Part shown: positions 42,281 to 54,589 of the stretch, in pieces
Numbering within the stretch: position 1 is the stretch's first letter
How the letters are laid out: each line of letters begins with the position of its first letter
Assembly (NCBI RefSeq): GCF_006385185.1
Contig: NZ_VFIX01000005.1
Span: 1 to 64,000, forward strand
Length of the DNA: 64,000 nt
Direction of reading: 5' to 3'
Origin: Metamycoplasma equirhinis
GTDB taxonomy: Bacteria; Bacillota_I; Bacilli_A; Mycoplasmatales; Metamycoplasmataceae
Made by a program: the position numbers and the translations under genes
Notes under the pieces: model-generated
What the model saw: the letters and a program-made list of their open reading frames with translations, nothing else
Database searches by the model: none
Told to the model about the DNA's origin: nothing

Positions 42281-43030
42281 AAATCTAAAATCATTCATTC
42301 GAATCAATATAGTAAATTAATTATGTGAAAATAACTTTCACCATAATAATATGAAATCTAGTAATTGGAAATTTACATTCGAAAATAATTAAAACTTGAA
42401 TATTGAATACATAATTAAACATCAAAAAATAGTTAATAATTTTTCATAAAATTATATTTTCTCATTTTTTGTCATTATAAAAAAGTATAAAAATTTGAGA
42501 TTGCAAAAAGCAGTGTAAACAAGAAAAGAAAATTAATATTTTGCAATATTAAAAAACAAGTTAGGTATTTTTATGATTTTACAAATTTCTTATCTTATTG
42601 ACGAAAAGATTAGCAAAATAAACGTACTAAACTTTTCGAAAATCAATTATTGGAAAATATATTGAACTAAAATGCTGTTCACTCATTTAGGGTAAAAAAC
42701 AAAAAACACAAGAATTTGGTTAAGTCTGATTTTAAAAAAGAGTTAAATATTGTAATTGATTTAAGCAAAATTTATAAGAAAGTAATATACTTTTCTAAAA
42801 TACTTTTTGACTTAATTTTAGTAACAAAAAGCATTAAATAGAAATAATATTCTCAAAGTTATTATAACAAATTAATATTTACACGAATGGAATTGATGTT
42901 AGTTATAACTTTGAAGGTATAATATTTTTAAAATCATGTGCCTTTAAAAACAACAAATTTAAATATTAATAGTAAAAAAAGTATATAATAAGTTGACAAA
43001 AAAAATAAAGCGCTTTAAAGCTCATTAAAT
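42281..43030. other. Long gene-free stretch with possible decayed coding remnants
   Basis: About 750 bases with no full gene. Two short open pieces on the plus strand are consecutive but in different frames: 42573-42695 (40 codons, includes TGA-Trp, start 'MILQISYLIDEKISK') and 42671-42841 ('LVKSDFKKELNIVIDLSK', to TAG at 42839). They could be the remains of one inactivated gene. I could not match them to any family. The rest is AT-rich sequence without repeats or tRNA. Confidence 0.4.
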
Positions 43031-43034
43031 TTTT

Positions 43035-43064
43035 AAAAAAACGCCTAATTTCGGTGTTTTTTTT
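43035..43064 (+). terminator. Terminator before the p37 operon
   Basis: AAAAAACGCC pairs with GGTGTTTTTT (one G-T), 7-base loop, followed by more T. It ends whatever is transcribed through the gene-free stretch. Confidence 0.6.
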
Positions 43065-43134
43065 ATTACTTAATTTATTTCTTTTAGTATACTTTTGTAC
43101 GGAAATTAAATATAAAAAAAGGAAAAAGGAAAAA

Positions 43135-44430
43135 ATGAAAATATCAAGTAAAAAAAGGTTTTTATTACCTACTATTTTAACATTAACATTATTGCCAACT
43201 GTTTCACTAGTTGCTGCTTCTTGCGGCAAAACGGACAAATTTGCGGCAATTAAGACTGCTGGTTATGCTGATTCAATGACAAAATTAGCAAATGGTAGCA
43301 TTACTGTTGCTGGCGCTTGGTCTGACGCAAGATTTTACGCAGGCAAAGAAGCTGACAATTTATTAGCTATTGGCGCAACAGAATATATTTCAAATGATGG
43401 AATTCAATCAAGAAAAGATCTAAAAAAAGGCGATATTGAAATTATTCAAAAAATTTTTATTGAAGTAGTTAAAAAAGCCGAAGCCGAAGCCAAAAAGGGT
43501 ACTGAGGGAAATTTAACTTATAAGGATGACAAAGGAAAATTAAATAGTATTTTTAAAATATATAACCATGATGGTTATTCAGCGGTAGGATATGATGCCG
43601 AAATTGCCTACAATATTGCCGGAGACAAGAAAAAAGCATATACAAACAAGCCACAAGATGGCAACGAATATTTTAAAGAGGAAGGTGGCAAAATAGTTGC
43701 CGCTAGTTCTAAAACTTTAAAAATACAATTCATCCCATCTTCTGACGCCTCTTTAGTGACTAGAGCAACGCAAAAATTATTAAAATATTTTAAGGAAGAT
43801 CTAAAACTCGCAAATATTGATATATCAGTTTCTGCTGATTACAATGCAGCAGCACAATTTTTAGCAAGTGGATCAATTGATGTGGCTTTTTTGCCAATTG
43901 ATACTTGAGCAAAATTATCAGGTGATTCAAACTTCATTTTACAAGCTGGTAGAGATGTGCAAATTATTGACCCCTATAAAAGTTTGACAAATAGTTCACA
44001 ACCTAAGTTTGGAGCTGACGATGAAAAATTATTAGTTGAGGCATTTAATTTCTATAAGAAATTTAATAAAGCGGCTGATAATAAGAGAGCACTTTATATT
44101 AATCAAAATAAATCAGAAAACCCACAAGAAACTTCTGAAGGATATCCAGAAACTCTAAAAAACTTCATTGATGAATTAACTAAAGATAATAAAGAATTGC
44201 CAAAGGTGGGATACTACCGTTCATATATATATGCCCACAAAAACTCAAAAATTGCGCAATTAGTGCTTAAAGCATTAAAAGAACAAGGTTCAAACTGGCA
44301 ATTAGAATGAAAAGACGTTAAAGATGAAATTATTTATGGATATACATCAACAACATCTGCAGCCTCATTTTCATATCCAGAACAATGATTCAAAAAACAC
44401 TTTAAAGGATTTGAAAGTTTTCTTAAATAA
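43135..44430 (+). CDS. p37/Cypl-type substrate-binding lipoprotein
   Basis: 431 residues. Signal peptide and lipobox 'SLVAASC' with Cys30. PhnD-like periplasmic-binding fold: 'IQFIPSSDASLVTRATQKLLKYF' and 'ASGSIDVAFLPIDTWAK' (binding-cleft pieces), 'YYRSYIYAHKNSKI' later. The three-gene order with the ATPase and large permease is that of p37-p29-p69 (M. hyorhinis; MG289-291). The M. hyorhinis protein Cypl binds thiamine pyrophosphate, so that is the likely cargo. SD AGGAAAAAGGA. An upstream in-frame ATG at 43054 is rejected because it lies in the terminator T-run and lacks an SD. Confidence 0.9.
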
Positions 44431-44446
44431 TTAAAATATAAATAAA

Positions 44447-45355
44447 ATGACAAACATAAAAAAGATAAATAAAAAAGATACAACAAATATTACTTCAAAA
44501 CAAGATTGAGATATAGTTTGACAAAATGCCTCAAAAGTTTATCCAAACGGAACAAAAGGTTTGACTAATCTCAATCTTTCTATTAAACAGGGTGAATTTG
44601 TTGCTGTAATCGGTCTTTCCGGAGCTGGTAAGACAACATTAATTAAAACTGTTAATAAAATTAGCGCCATTACTTCCGGCGAATTAACGGTTGGTCCATA
44701 CAATGTAAACAAATTGAAAGGTAATAAATTAAGAGAATTTCGAACCAAAATCGGAATGATTTTTCAAAATTATAATTTAGTTGAAAACATTTCAGTTATG
44801 CAAAATGTTTTAGCTGCAAGATTGCCACAAATGAATAAATTTCGCGCATTATTTGGTATTTATAGTAAAAAAGACATTGCATTGGCATATGAATGTCTAG
44901 CTAAAGTAAACATTTTAGAAAACGCATATGATTTAGCAAAAGATTTGAGTGGTGGTCAAATGCAACGTGTAGCGCTAGCAAGAACATTGGCGCAAAAACC
45001 TAAAATAATATTAGCTGATGAACCTGTGGGCGCATTAGATCCAATTATGGCAAAAAGCGTTATGGATGGCTTTTTAATAGCTAATAAATTAGATAAAATT
45101 ACAATCGTTGCTAATTTGCATCACGTCGATTTAGCCTTGCAATATGCGGATCGAATTATTGGTGTAAAAAAAGGAAAAATAATTTTCGATGATTCATGAG
45201 ATAAAGTTAATTTAGATAAATTGAAAGAAATTTACGGCGAAAAATTAGAACAATTTGATAAAGAACAATTTGTTGAAAATCACAGAAAAAGACACATTGT
45301 TCAAGAAGAAATTATTAATAAAATTAATTTATTAAAAACTGATGCAAAAAAATAG
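44447..45355 (+). CDS. ABC transporter ATP-binding protein (p29 type)
   Basis: 302 residues. Walker A 'GLSGAGKTTL' (about 58-67), Q-loop 'FQNYNLVENISVMQNVL', signature 'LSGGQMQRVALARTL', Walker B 'IILADEPVGALDP', and 'ANLHHVDLAL' H-loop, matching PhnC-like importers. The N-terminal ~20 residues are a Lys/Asn-rich extension. It follows the p37 gene after 16 bases and its end overlaps the permease start by 14 bases. Confidence 0.93.
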
Positions 45356-47531
45356 TCAATCTCCTTCTTCAAAAGTTCTAAATGAAAGCCGCTTTGAAAA
45401 ATTGATAAACTTTTTTCAACCTAAATTTACCGATATTAATAATCAAAAAGTTGTTAAAAAATTTCCATGAGATAAAATTTTAGCTTCACTTTTAATAATA
45501 GTATTATTTATTGGCTTTTTTACTTTAATTAAGCCAGATTTTCAAAATTGAAAAATATTCTGAAAATCAATTGCTAAATTTTTTGAAATAAATAAAGTAA
45601 TTGAAATCGGAATTTCAAAATTCACCCCACTTGACACTTTTAAAAGATCATTACAATTTTTATGAACAACAGTCTCATATTCGGTTTTAGGGACGATTTT
45701 GGGTATGGTGGTTTCTGTACCGCTTGCGCTACTAAGTTCTAAAAATTTTATTAAAAATAAATTTATTTTTATTCCGTTTCGAATAATTATGTCAATTATT
45801 CGCGCGGTTCCGCCAGTTGTATTTGCCTTCATTTTTTCATTTTTATTTTCAAATTCATTGGCAGCTACATTTTCTATTGCAGTTTTCGTGTGTTCTTTAA
45901 TGACAAAATGATTATATGAAGATTTGGATACATACGACATTAGTGCATATCAAGGTATGCAAGCAATTGGAAATGGTAAAATTCTAGCTTTTAAAAAATC
46001 TATTTTTCCATATCTAAGTAAAAGAATTGTTTCATATGGATTTTATTCATTTGAAATGGTTGTAAGATTTGCAGCAATTTTATCTATTGTCGGCATTCCT
46101 ACTATCGGACAATTATTAAGTGATAATTATGCCTCAATAGACAAATTTTCGCATATATCAATTGTTTTATGAACCTTAATTTCATTAATGATTTTAATTG
46201 AATTATTAAATTATGTTATTAAGAAATATATTTTAGAATTTACACCAAAACATCCAAATATTGATGCTAAATTACCTTTTTCAGAACAAGTTAATCAACT
46301 AAAAAGGCAAAAATCTAAAATTTATATTTTTAAAATTATTATTGCTATATTTATTGCAATTATATTCATTGCTACACTGTTACAAATTGAATGAAAATTG
46401 GGCAACTCTGTTAAAATAATTCAATTTGAAACCGGAATGCAAAAACTTTTTAATCCTGATTGAAGTTTATTTAGAGAATTTTCTGGTTCAAAAACCAACC
46501 CTATTCCGCTTGGTTTTGAAGCTTTATTAATCGCTTTGGCCTCTTCAATAATTGGCTTTATATTTGCTTTTGCAATTGGTATATTTGCAGCAAAAAATAT
46601 TAGCGGGTATTTTTCATATATTTTCAAGTTTGTTATCATTGTTTTAAGAGCTATACCAGCCTTTACGTTTGCTTTACTATTCTTAATTTTATCAAAAGAG
46701 TCAAGAATGTTTGCTGGTGTACTAGCTTTGGGTATTCACTCTATAGGTATGCTTGGAAAATTAATTATGGAATCAGTTGAAAAAATTCCAAGAAAAATAT
46801 TCCAATCTTTAGACTCGATTGGCGCAACTTGATTTCAAAAAGTTAAGTTTGGTGTGGTCAAGGCAATTTTACCTCAAGCACTATCAAATTTACTTTATAG
46901 AATCGAGATAAATTTTAAATCAACTGTTGTAATCGGAGCTGTAGGTGCTAGTGAATTTGGATTCCAAGTGTTTACTTACTCGGGCAATTCTATGGAATGA
47001 GATAAATTATCTTCATATTTAATATTCACAATTGTGGTACTTTTAATATTAGAGCAAATCTCAAATATTTTACGTTCAAAAATTATGACCGGCTATTTCT
47101 TTACTCAAGACGTTTGATTTAAACGTATGATAAGAGAAAAAATGTACATTAAAGCATTAGCGATATGCAATAGTAATGATGATATCTTTTTAAATGAAAC
47201 ACGTTATGTTAAATATGTATTAGCTAAACATAAATTTGATAAATTGCCACTTCTTTCCTTAAATAATTTACCGCTTTTATCCTCAATTTCAGATGCGCAA
47301 CTTATTGACTTAAAAAATAATGTAAGAAATAAAGAAAATTTAATCAAAAAAAATATGAAACTCATTTCTCAAAATCTCAAAAAATTAAAAAGTGACGTTT
47401 GCCGCGAAACACTCGCAAATGCCTCGACACAAATTAAAAAATGGCAAATATTTAAACGCAATAAAATAGTTAGAAAATCTATTAAATATGCTGTTGAAAA
47501 ATACTTTGAATCGTTTGTGAGAATCTACTAA
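45342..47531 (+). CDS. ABC transporter permease, fused double domain (p69 type)
   Basis: 729 residues with two PhnE-like permease halves. First half: 'QFLWTTVSYSVLGTILGMVVSVPLALLSS' region near residue 110 and EAA-like loop 'YDISAYQGMQAIGNGKILAF'; second half: 'FEALLIALASSIIGFIFAFAIG' region near 390 and 'QSLDSIGATWFQKVKFGVVKAILPQAL'. A basic 130-residue cytoplasmic C-terminal tail follows. Full p69 family length, so one polypeptide forms the channel. It overlaps both neighbours (14 bases with p29; TAATG with the next gene), an unusually tight operon. Confidence 0.92.
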
Positions 47532-48460
47532 TGAAATTAAAAGAAAAATTTGTTAAATTTTGAGAATACATTAAATCAGCTAAAAAAATATCTTTATTTA
47601 CTCATGTTGAGCCAGATGGAGATACATTGGGCACTGCAATTGCATTAAAGCATTTAATTATTCTTAATGAACCTAACAAAGATGTTAAAATTTCCGGCGG
47701 CGATTTTCCTAGAAATTTGAAATTTTTAATTGACGAACCAATCGATTTAATAAGTGAGAAATTTTTTTGTGAATCACTAAAAATCGTAGTTGATACATCA
47801 ACACAGAAAAGAATATTTGACACGCGAGTTAATCCTCAAGAGTCATTAAAATTGGACCATCATCCTTGCGAAGGCAAATGATTATTTGAAATTGGTGGTG
47901 ACAAGTGACCCGCTACAGGGCAATTACTTACAAATATGATTAGATCCTTAAAATTGAAGGTAAACAAAAATGTTTTAGAAGGACTTGCTGTAGCGATTCT
48001 AACTGATACGGAAAATTTCAAAGAAAGAAATGTATCTGCAGAAACATTTTTGGCCATGAAATTTTTACTATCAAATGGTCTAGATTATGCTAATTTACTT
48101 AAAAAAATGCAACTCTCTAACGAAGAAAATAATTTTATATTTGAAGCAATACAAAACAAAAAAACTCATGATATAGTCACATATATTGTTGTAGACAAAG
48201 TAGTTACAAATGATATTGCCAGACCGTTGGTTGCAAAATTTGTCGAAATTTCAAATACAGAAGTTTTACTAGCTTTTTTAAAACGAAAAGAAGGCGATTA
48301 CCGTTGCGAAATTCGTTCAAAAACAAATTTTAATGTATCAAAAATTGCAACACATTTTGGCGGTGGCGGTCATTTTAATTCTTCTGGTTTTATCCAAAAA
48401 GATTTACAAAATATTTCAGAAATTTTACAATATATTAATCAAGAGGAATACAAAAAATAG
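47531..48460 (+). CDS. DHH/DHHA1 phosphoesterase (NrnA/MgpA type)
   Basis: 309 residues. Motifs 'HVEPDGDTLGTA' (the usual D-x-D site), 'VVDTST', 'LKLDHHP' (D-H-H) and C-terminal 'ATHFGGGGHFNSSG' (G-G-G-H). Such mycoplasma proteins degrade nanoRNA and pAp or hydrolyse c-di-AMP/pApA. A link to the c-di-AMP enzyme at 39866 is possible, but they are 8 kb apart. Start overlaps the stop of the permease gene (TAATG). Confidence 0.92.
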
Positions 48461-48584
48461 ATAAGAATGTATATCATTAATTCGTGATATATATTTTTAT
48501 TTTTGAGACTAATGCAACGTGTAGTCTCAATGTTTCGTAAAATAAATAAATTTATATTTAGGTTTAGTAAAATATTAATTAACC

Positions 48585-49319
48585 ATGAAAAAAAAGTTTG
48601 CTCCCTTTTATTTAGCTGCTCCGCTAGTTGCATTAACTAGTATAATTCCTATTACAGTAGCATGTAAAAATAAATCTAAAGATCCAAATGAATTAACATT
48701 ACCACAAAATGAAACCCAAAAATATTTAGAAATTAAAACTCAATTTGAAAAACTTAGCATTCTAGATTTAGATAATATGATTTTTCCTAATAATTTTGAT
48801 AATTATCTGGGCAGCGAATATTTTAATAATTTTGCAAAAACATGAGCTTTTGGTAGTGATGATTATGAAAAAGCAAAAACTATTGATAAAACAAAGGAAT
48901 TTTTAAAAAATGATTCGGGATTTTTAAAATTTCTAAAGGAAAAGAATTATGAAACATTTTTTAATATTAATTTTAAAATAATTTTGAGAACGCAATATTT
49001 ATATTCAACTTTATTATTTAAATTCTTTTTATTGCCGAAATACCAATTTGAAATTATGCAAACCAAATCTAATTCTGAATATTTCAACTTTAAATATTAC
49101 GCAACCATTAATAGATTTGTTTATCCTAATCAATTTAAATATGAAACCCCGGAAGACAGCTCTACGCGAAGATTTTTCAAAATTGCATCATATGTTGTGC
49201 CAGCTATTGCGGTTATAGGCTTAGCAACTTATATTGGTGTGGCAATTGCAATTAAAAAGCGTAAACAAAAAGTAGAACGAAGGAAACATGAGTGAAACAA
49301 CTTTAAAGCCGATAAATAA
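48585..49319 (+). CDS. Lipoprotein-like membrane protein, unknown function
   Basis: 244 residues. Signal sequence 'LAAPLVALTSIIPITVAC' gives a likely lipobox with Cys27. The middle is hydrophilic with Phe/Tyr/Asn. A second hydrophobic stretch ('YVVPAIAVIGLATYIGVAIAI', one piece of it shown here only by its Ala/Ile/Gly content, about 200-222) is followed by a basic tail, so it is anchored at both ends. TGA at 49293-49295 is Trp, so the gene ends at TAA 49317-49319 and overlaps the HAD gene by 32 bases. Family not recognised. Confidence 0.7.
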
Positions 49320-50202
49320 TAAGAAACCAATTATTTTTTCAGATGTTGATGGCACAATATATGAAAATTTTAATTTGTTAGATGCAACTTTAAATGATAT
49401 TCATTTTGCGGTCAAAAATGGCGCAGATTTTAATATTTGCACGGGAAACGCTATAGAAGAAAGAATGTACAATCTTGCTAAACAACTCAAATCAAAATTT
49501 ATAATTGGATCATCCGGTGCACAGATATATGATAGAGATTTGGGTAAAATTATTAAATCATGAAAGATATCGTTTGATTCGTTGAAAAAAATTATTGCTT
49601 TAGTTAAGGGCCAAAAATATCAAATGATTTTTTGGGATAATGAAAAATACTTTTACTTATTTGATCATCCAAAAAGCGTTAAAATAATTTGCTCGTATCA
49701 TTTTTCAACACCTGAAAGGCTTCAAAAGATTCCTAAGTTATATCAAGGCGAATATATCGAACCAGTAAAAATTGAATTATATTCATTAACTAATTATGAA
49801 ACTGAAGCTGGCGCTAATGAAATTTATGAGCGTATTAAAAATGTTGAAAATGTAACTATTGTACCTACAGCATGTAATGTGGAAATTTCGGCCAAAAATA
49901 TTACAAAATGAAGTGCTATTGAATGATTAATGAAAAATAATTATATTGAGACTAAAATTGAAGATATTATGACGATCGGTGATAGTAATAATGATTTTAC
50001 GATGCTACAACACACCCAATATTCTTATGCTATGGCTAATAGTAGCGCCAAAATTTTAGATATTGCACATTTTTTTACGAGTTCTGTCGAACAAAATGGC
50101 TTAGGAGAAGCGATTTTGGATTACTTATATCGTTTAAAGAATATTGTAAAAAAATATATGTTACATGAATTTCAAAATCAAAGAAATAATTCCAATGAAT
50201 AA
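49288..50202 (+). CDS. HAD-superfamily phosphatase (Cof type)
   Basis: 304 residues. Motif I 'FSDVDGTIYEN' (Asp nucleophile), motif II 'GSSGAQIYD', a C2 cap domain, and motif III-IV 'TIGDSNNDFTML' near the C-terminus. Cof-like enzymes dephosphorylate sugar phosphates, FMN or pyridoxal phosphate; the substrate is not evident. SD GAAGGA. Followed after 17 bases by the acidic protein, whose SD GGAG lies in the gap. Confidence 0.93.
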
Positions 50203-50219
50203 TATAATAGGAGATAGAA

Positions 50220-50534
50220 ATGGATAATGAAATGAAAAACCCTTTAGAAATGCTAGAAAAAATGATTGAAGAAATATATAAAGCCGCAAAATCAATGGGA
50301 ATTCCTGATGAAGAAATGCGCGAATATTTCGTTAAATCTTTTCAAGATTTTGAGTCGCTAGGAGTTTCAAAAGATTTTAACAGTGAAGAAGTACTAGAAT
50401 TTGTTTTGAAGGTGCTTGAAAAGTTAATGAACAATTCTAAATCAGATGATAAAATAGAAACCTCAAATAAATCAAATGATAGTAAAGAAGAGATGACTGA
50501 AAATTCTGATGATTTTGAGGGCGAAATTAATTAA
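50220..50534 (+). CDS. Small acidic protein, unknown function
   Basis: 104 residues, strongly acidic. The N-terminal ~70 residues form probable amphipathic helices ('NPLEMLEKMIEEIYKAA'); the last 35 are Ser/Asp/Glu/Asn-rich and probably disordered. SD GGAG precedes it. It lies 10 bases before the HipA-like kinase gene and could be its partner or inhibitor; family not recognised. Confidence 0.65.
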   Translation: MDNEMKNPLEMLEKMIEEIYKAAKSMGIPDEEMREYFVKSFQDFESLGVSKDFNSEEVLEFVLKVLEKLMNNSKSDDKIETSNKSNDSKEEMTENSDDFEGEIN

Positions 50535-50543
50535 AATAGTATT

Positions 50544-51692
50544 ATGCTCAAAAAATACTATTTAAAACATAAAGATGATAATTATTTATCATTTTACTAT
50601 GATAGTGAGACAAAAAACTTAAGTAACATTGAAGTTCTTAAGAAATTTTCTTTTTTACCACAAAATGCTCATAGTTTAAAAAATAGTGAATGATACGAGT
50701 ATATTTTTAAATTAAATTTAATTCCTCAAAATCGCCAAAATTACAACAATTTATTTGCTAAAGTTTCATCAATTTTTGATTTATATGATCATTTTAAAGG
50801 TTTTAATTTAAATAATAATTTATGAATGTGTGAAGTTAATTCAACATTAAAATGAGCAAACAAAAATCAATATAATAATTTTGAAAACAAATTAGAAACT
50901 TTTATGTTTGATCATAGGTTTTTTGTTAGCGATATTAGCAATTTTAATTCTCCCGACTGATTTACATGTGGCGAAACAATAAAAACTTGAAAAAAGGAAA
51001 ATAATAATTTATTTTTACTCAAATCTCCACTTCAAGTAGCTAACAAAATTTTATATGATAATTATGCTGAATTTTTTACTAGTAAATTAGCTAATATTTT
51101 GATTAAAAATTCCATCAATTATGAGCTTATTAAAATTAACAATTTGACTTATTCAAAAAGCGCAAATTTCACAAATACAAATAATGAATTTTTTTCTTTT
51201 GGTCAACTATTTTTAAACTCATACTCAGATCGCGAAAAATTAGAAGAAGCAATATATTTACTTTACGGTAAAAAAAACTTTGAAGACATGATGGTTTTTG
51301 ATGCACTGACTTTAAATGTTGATAGACATTTAGGAAATTTTGGTTTACTATATAATGACAAATCTAAAAAATTTAAACCTGCGCCGCTTTTTGATTTTAA
51401 TAAATCATTAGTTTTTGATTTTCCGCTATATACTGAAAAATCAACACAAGCGCAATTAATAGATTATGGTAAGCGCCAATCCTGCTTCTATAATTCTCTA
51501 GATGAACAATTGTTTAAATTTGCTAATCCACGTCATCAAAAGTGAGTCAAAATAATAGAAGAATATGCCAAAAATTTACCGAAGTCTAATTGTGATAAAA
51601 AATATCTTAAATTTATTAAGAAAATTTTGTTGTTACAAGCAAATAAGTTAAAAAATTTTTTAATTGCAAAACAAGAAAAAATCGATGAATAA
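50544..51692 (+). CDS. HipA-like kinase
   Basis: 382 residues. The kinase region has the HipA_C hallmarks: 'LLKSPLQVANKILYDNYAEFF' part (Lys near residue 160), 'MMVFDALTLNVDRHLGNFG' with catalytic D-R-H and N, and 'PAPLFDFNKSL', the DFG-like metal Asp. N-terminal ~130 residues have no clear relation to the HipA N-lobe. HipA kinases phosphorylate translation factors such as GltX and act as toxins or persistence factors. No HipB-type DNA-binding antitoxin is visible beside it; the acidic 104-residue protein upstream is the only partner. Frame intact with seven TGA-Trp. Confidence 0.8.
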
Positions 51693-51700
51693 CATTTTGT

Positions 51701-51706
51701 TATAAT
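51701..51706 (+). promoter_or_regulatory. uvrA: -10 hexamer before uvrA
   Basis: TATAAT, seven bases, then ATG at 51714 with no ribosome-binding site; probable leaderless mRNA. Confidence 0.55.
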
Positions 51707-51713
51707 TTTCTTT

Positions 51714-54536
51714 ATGAATGAAAAAATAATAATTAAAGGCGCTAAAGAAAATAATCTTAAAAATGTCAGTTTAGAAATTCCAAGAAACAAATTTGTGGTT
51801 TTTACAGGCTTAAGCGGTTCTGGAAAAAGTTCACTAGCTTTCAATACTATTTATGAAGAAGGAAGACGAAGATATGTTGATAGTCTTTCTAATTATGCAC
51901 GCCAATTTTTAGGTGGCACAAAAAAGCCTGATGTTGAAAGTATTGAAGGATTGAGCCCTGCAATATCAATAGAACAAAAAACAACGCACAATAACCCAAG
52001 AAGTATTGTAGGAACTGTTACTGAAATATATGACTATTTAAGATTGCTTTATGCCCGAATTGGTAGACCATTTTGTCCAAAGCATAAAAGCGAAATAACA
52101 GCTCAAAAAACAAGAGATATAATCGAAAATGTTTACAAACTAGAAAACGGCGCCAGAATTTATATTTTAGCTCCTTTGGTTATTAATCAAAAAGGAAGCC
52201 ATCAATCACTTTTTGCAAAATTGAAACGTGAAGGTTTTTTACGAGTGAAAATAAATGACCATATTTTTACGCTTGATAATGAAATTTCATTAAACAAAAA
52301 TGAACATTGAAATATTGATTTAGTCATTGATCGAATTGTTTTGAATGCCGAAATGCGCTCAAGAATTGCTGAAGCAATTGAAATAGCTTTAGAGCAAGCA
52401 AATGGATTAGTTACTATTGAAGAAGTTGGAAAATCATGCAATACTTATTCAATCAATCATAGTTGTGAATTTGGTGATTTTGATATGCCTAAAATAGAAC
52501 CTCGACTATTTTCATTTAATTCACCAAACGGAATGTGTGAAGAATGCAAGGGACTTGGCTTGATTCATAAGGCAGATTTTAATTTAATATGTCCTAATGA
52601 TAATCTTTCAATTGATGATGGTGCATTAAAGTATTACAAAAACTTTATGTACACTACTAATCTTGAATGGCAAGAGTTCGAGAAATTAATTAATTACTAT
52701 CAAATTGATACAAAAAAACCTATTCGTGAATTCACAGATTTTGAATTAGATATTATTAAATATGGTTCGCAAGAAGATATTCAATATTCTGTAACCTCAG
52801 AAAATGGAAATCGCTTTGATAGAAAGAGACATATTGAAGGTATTGTTGAAAAAATTGAAAGACGATATTGAGAAACTTCTTCAAATGAAGCAAGAACATA
52901 TTATAGTAAATATTTAGCCGATATTCCTTGTTCTAAATGTAAGGGAAAACGTCTAAATATTCATGCCTTGGCAGTTAAAGTAGCTGATTTCGATATTTTT
53001 GAAATGTGTAATAAATCAATTGAAGAATTGTCAAATATATTAAATAATTTAACATTGTCTGACTTAGAAAAAGAAATAAGTAGCTTAATTTTAAATGAAC
53101 TAAAACACCGTGTGGCATTTTTGATTAATGTTGGACTTCAATATTTAACATTAAATCGTAAGGCCGAAACTCTTAGTGGTGGTGAAGCACAAAGAATTAG
53201 GCTCGCAACTCAAATCGGTTCAAATTTAACGGGAGTTCTTTATGTACTAGATGAACCTTCTATTGGACTTCATCAAAAAGACAATGATAAATTATTAAAT
53301 TCATTACGTAAAATGGTTGATATCGGCAATAGTTTAATTGTTGTTGAACATGATGAAGATACAATTAAACAGGCTGATTTTATTGTAGATATAGGTCCGA
53401 AAGCTGGTGAACATGGTGGTGAAATTATTTGTGCCGGCGATATTAATGAATTAATGCGTAGTGAAAATAGTTTGACCGGTGCATATTTATCTAAAAAACG
53501 TGAAATTAAGTTACCAGATTTTAGGAGATCAGGTAATGGAAAAGTTCTTAAACTTAAACACGCAAAAACAAATAATTTAAAGGATTTAACAGCTATTTTT
53601 CCATTAGGGAAATTTATTGCTGTTACCGGCGTTAGTGGTTCAGGGAAATCAAGTTTGATAAATGAAGAATTAGTTAAAAATTTAACTAAATATTTGAATA
53701 ATCCATTATATGATATTCGTGAGGATGATAAATTATCAGGACAATTAAACATAGATAAATTAATTCAAATTGATCAAAACCCTATTGGTAGAACACCACG
53801 TTCTAATCCTGCCACATATACGGGATTATTTGATGATATTCGTGATATTTATGCTAATATTGAAGAAAGTAAAGTGCGCGGTTATACACGCTCCAGATTT
53901 TCATTTAATGTCCCAGGCGGAAGGTGTGATAAATGTCAAGGCGATGGGGTTATTAAAATAGAAATGCACTTTTTGCCTGATGTTTATGTAACTTGTGACC
54001 ACTGTGATGGAAAAAGATATAATATTGAAACTTTGGAAGTAAAATCTCACGGCAAAAACATTAACGATATTTTAGAGATGACAGTTGAGCAAGCTCACAC
54101 TTTTTTCATAAACAAACCTAATTTGCGTGATAAATTACAAATTCTTTTAGATGTCGGTTTAAATTACATTAAATTAGGACAAAGTGCAACAACGTTAAGT
54201 GGTGGTGAAGCTCAAAGAGTTAAATTAGCAACATACTTGCAAAAGAAACCTACTGGCAAATCAATATTCATTTTAGACGAACCCACAACAGGGTTACATC
54301 CATATGATATTCAAAATCTATTGAATGTTTTAAATCGTATTGTCGACAACGGTGACACTGTAATCGTAATCGAACATAATTTAGATGTTATAAAATGTGC
54401 AGATCATATCATTGATTTAGGACCTGATGGCGGTAGTGGTGGTGGAAAAATAATTGCTACCGGTACACCGGAGCAAGTTGCAAAATCAGAATTATCATAT
54501 ACGGGTGAATATTTGCGAAAAATCTTAGGTTTATAA
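51714..54536 (+). CDS. uvrA: Excinuclease ABC subunit UvrA
   Basis: 940 residues, full length. Damage-recognition ATPase of nucleotide excision repair. First Walker A '[12 protein letters not shown]' (about 32-43), UvrB-binding and insertion region with zinc-type 'CEECKGLGL' and 'CSKCKGKRL', signature '[12 protein letters not shown]', Walker B '[11 protein letters not shown]'; second half: '[11 protein letters not shown]', '[10 protein letters not shown]', 'CDHCDGKRY', '[12 protein letters not shown]', '[11 protein letters not shown]'. Motifs in both ATPase halves are complete. Confidence 0.98.
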
Positions 54537-54589
54537 AATAAAAGTCATAATTTATTATAATTTAACATATTAATTAAAATGGAGGATAA

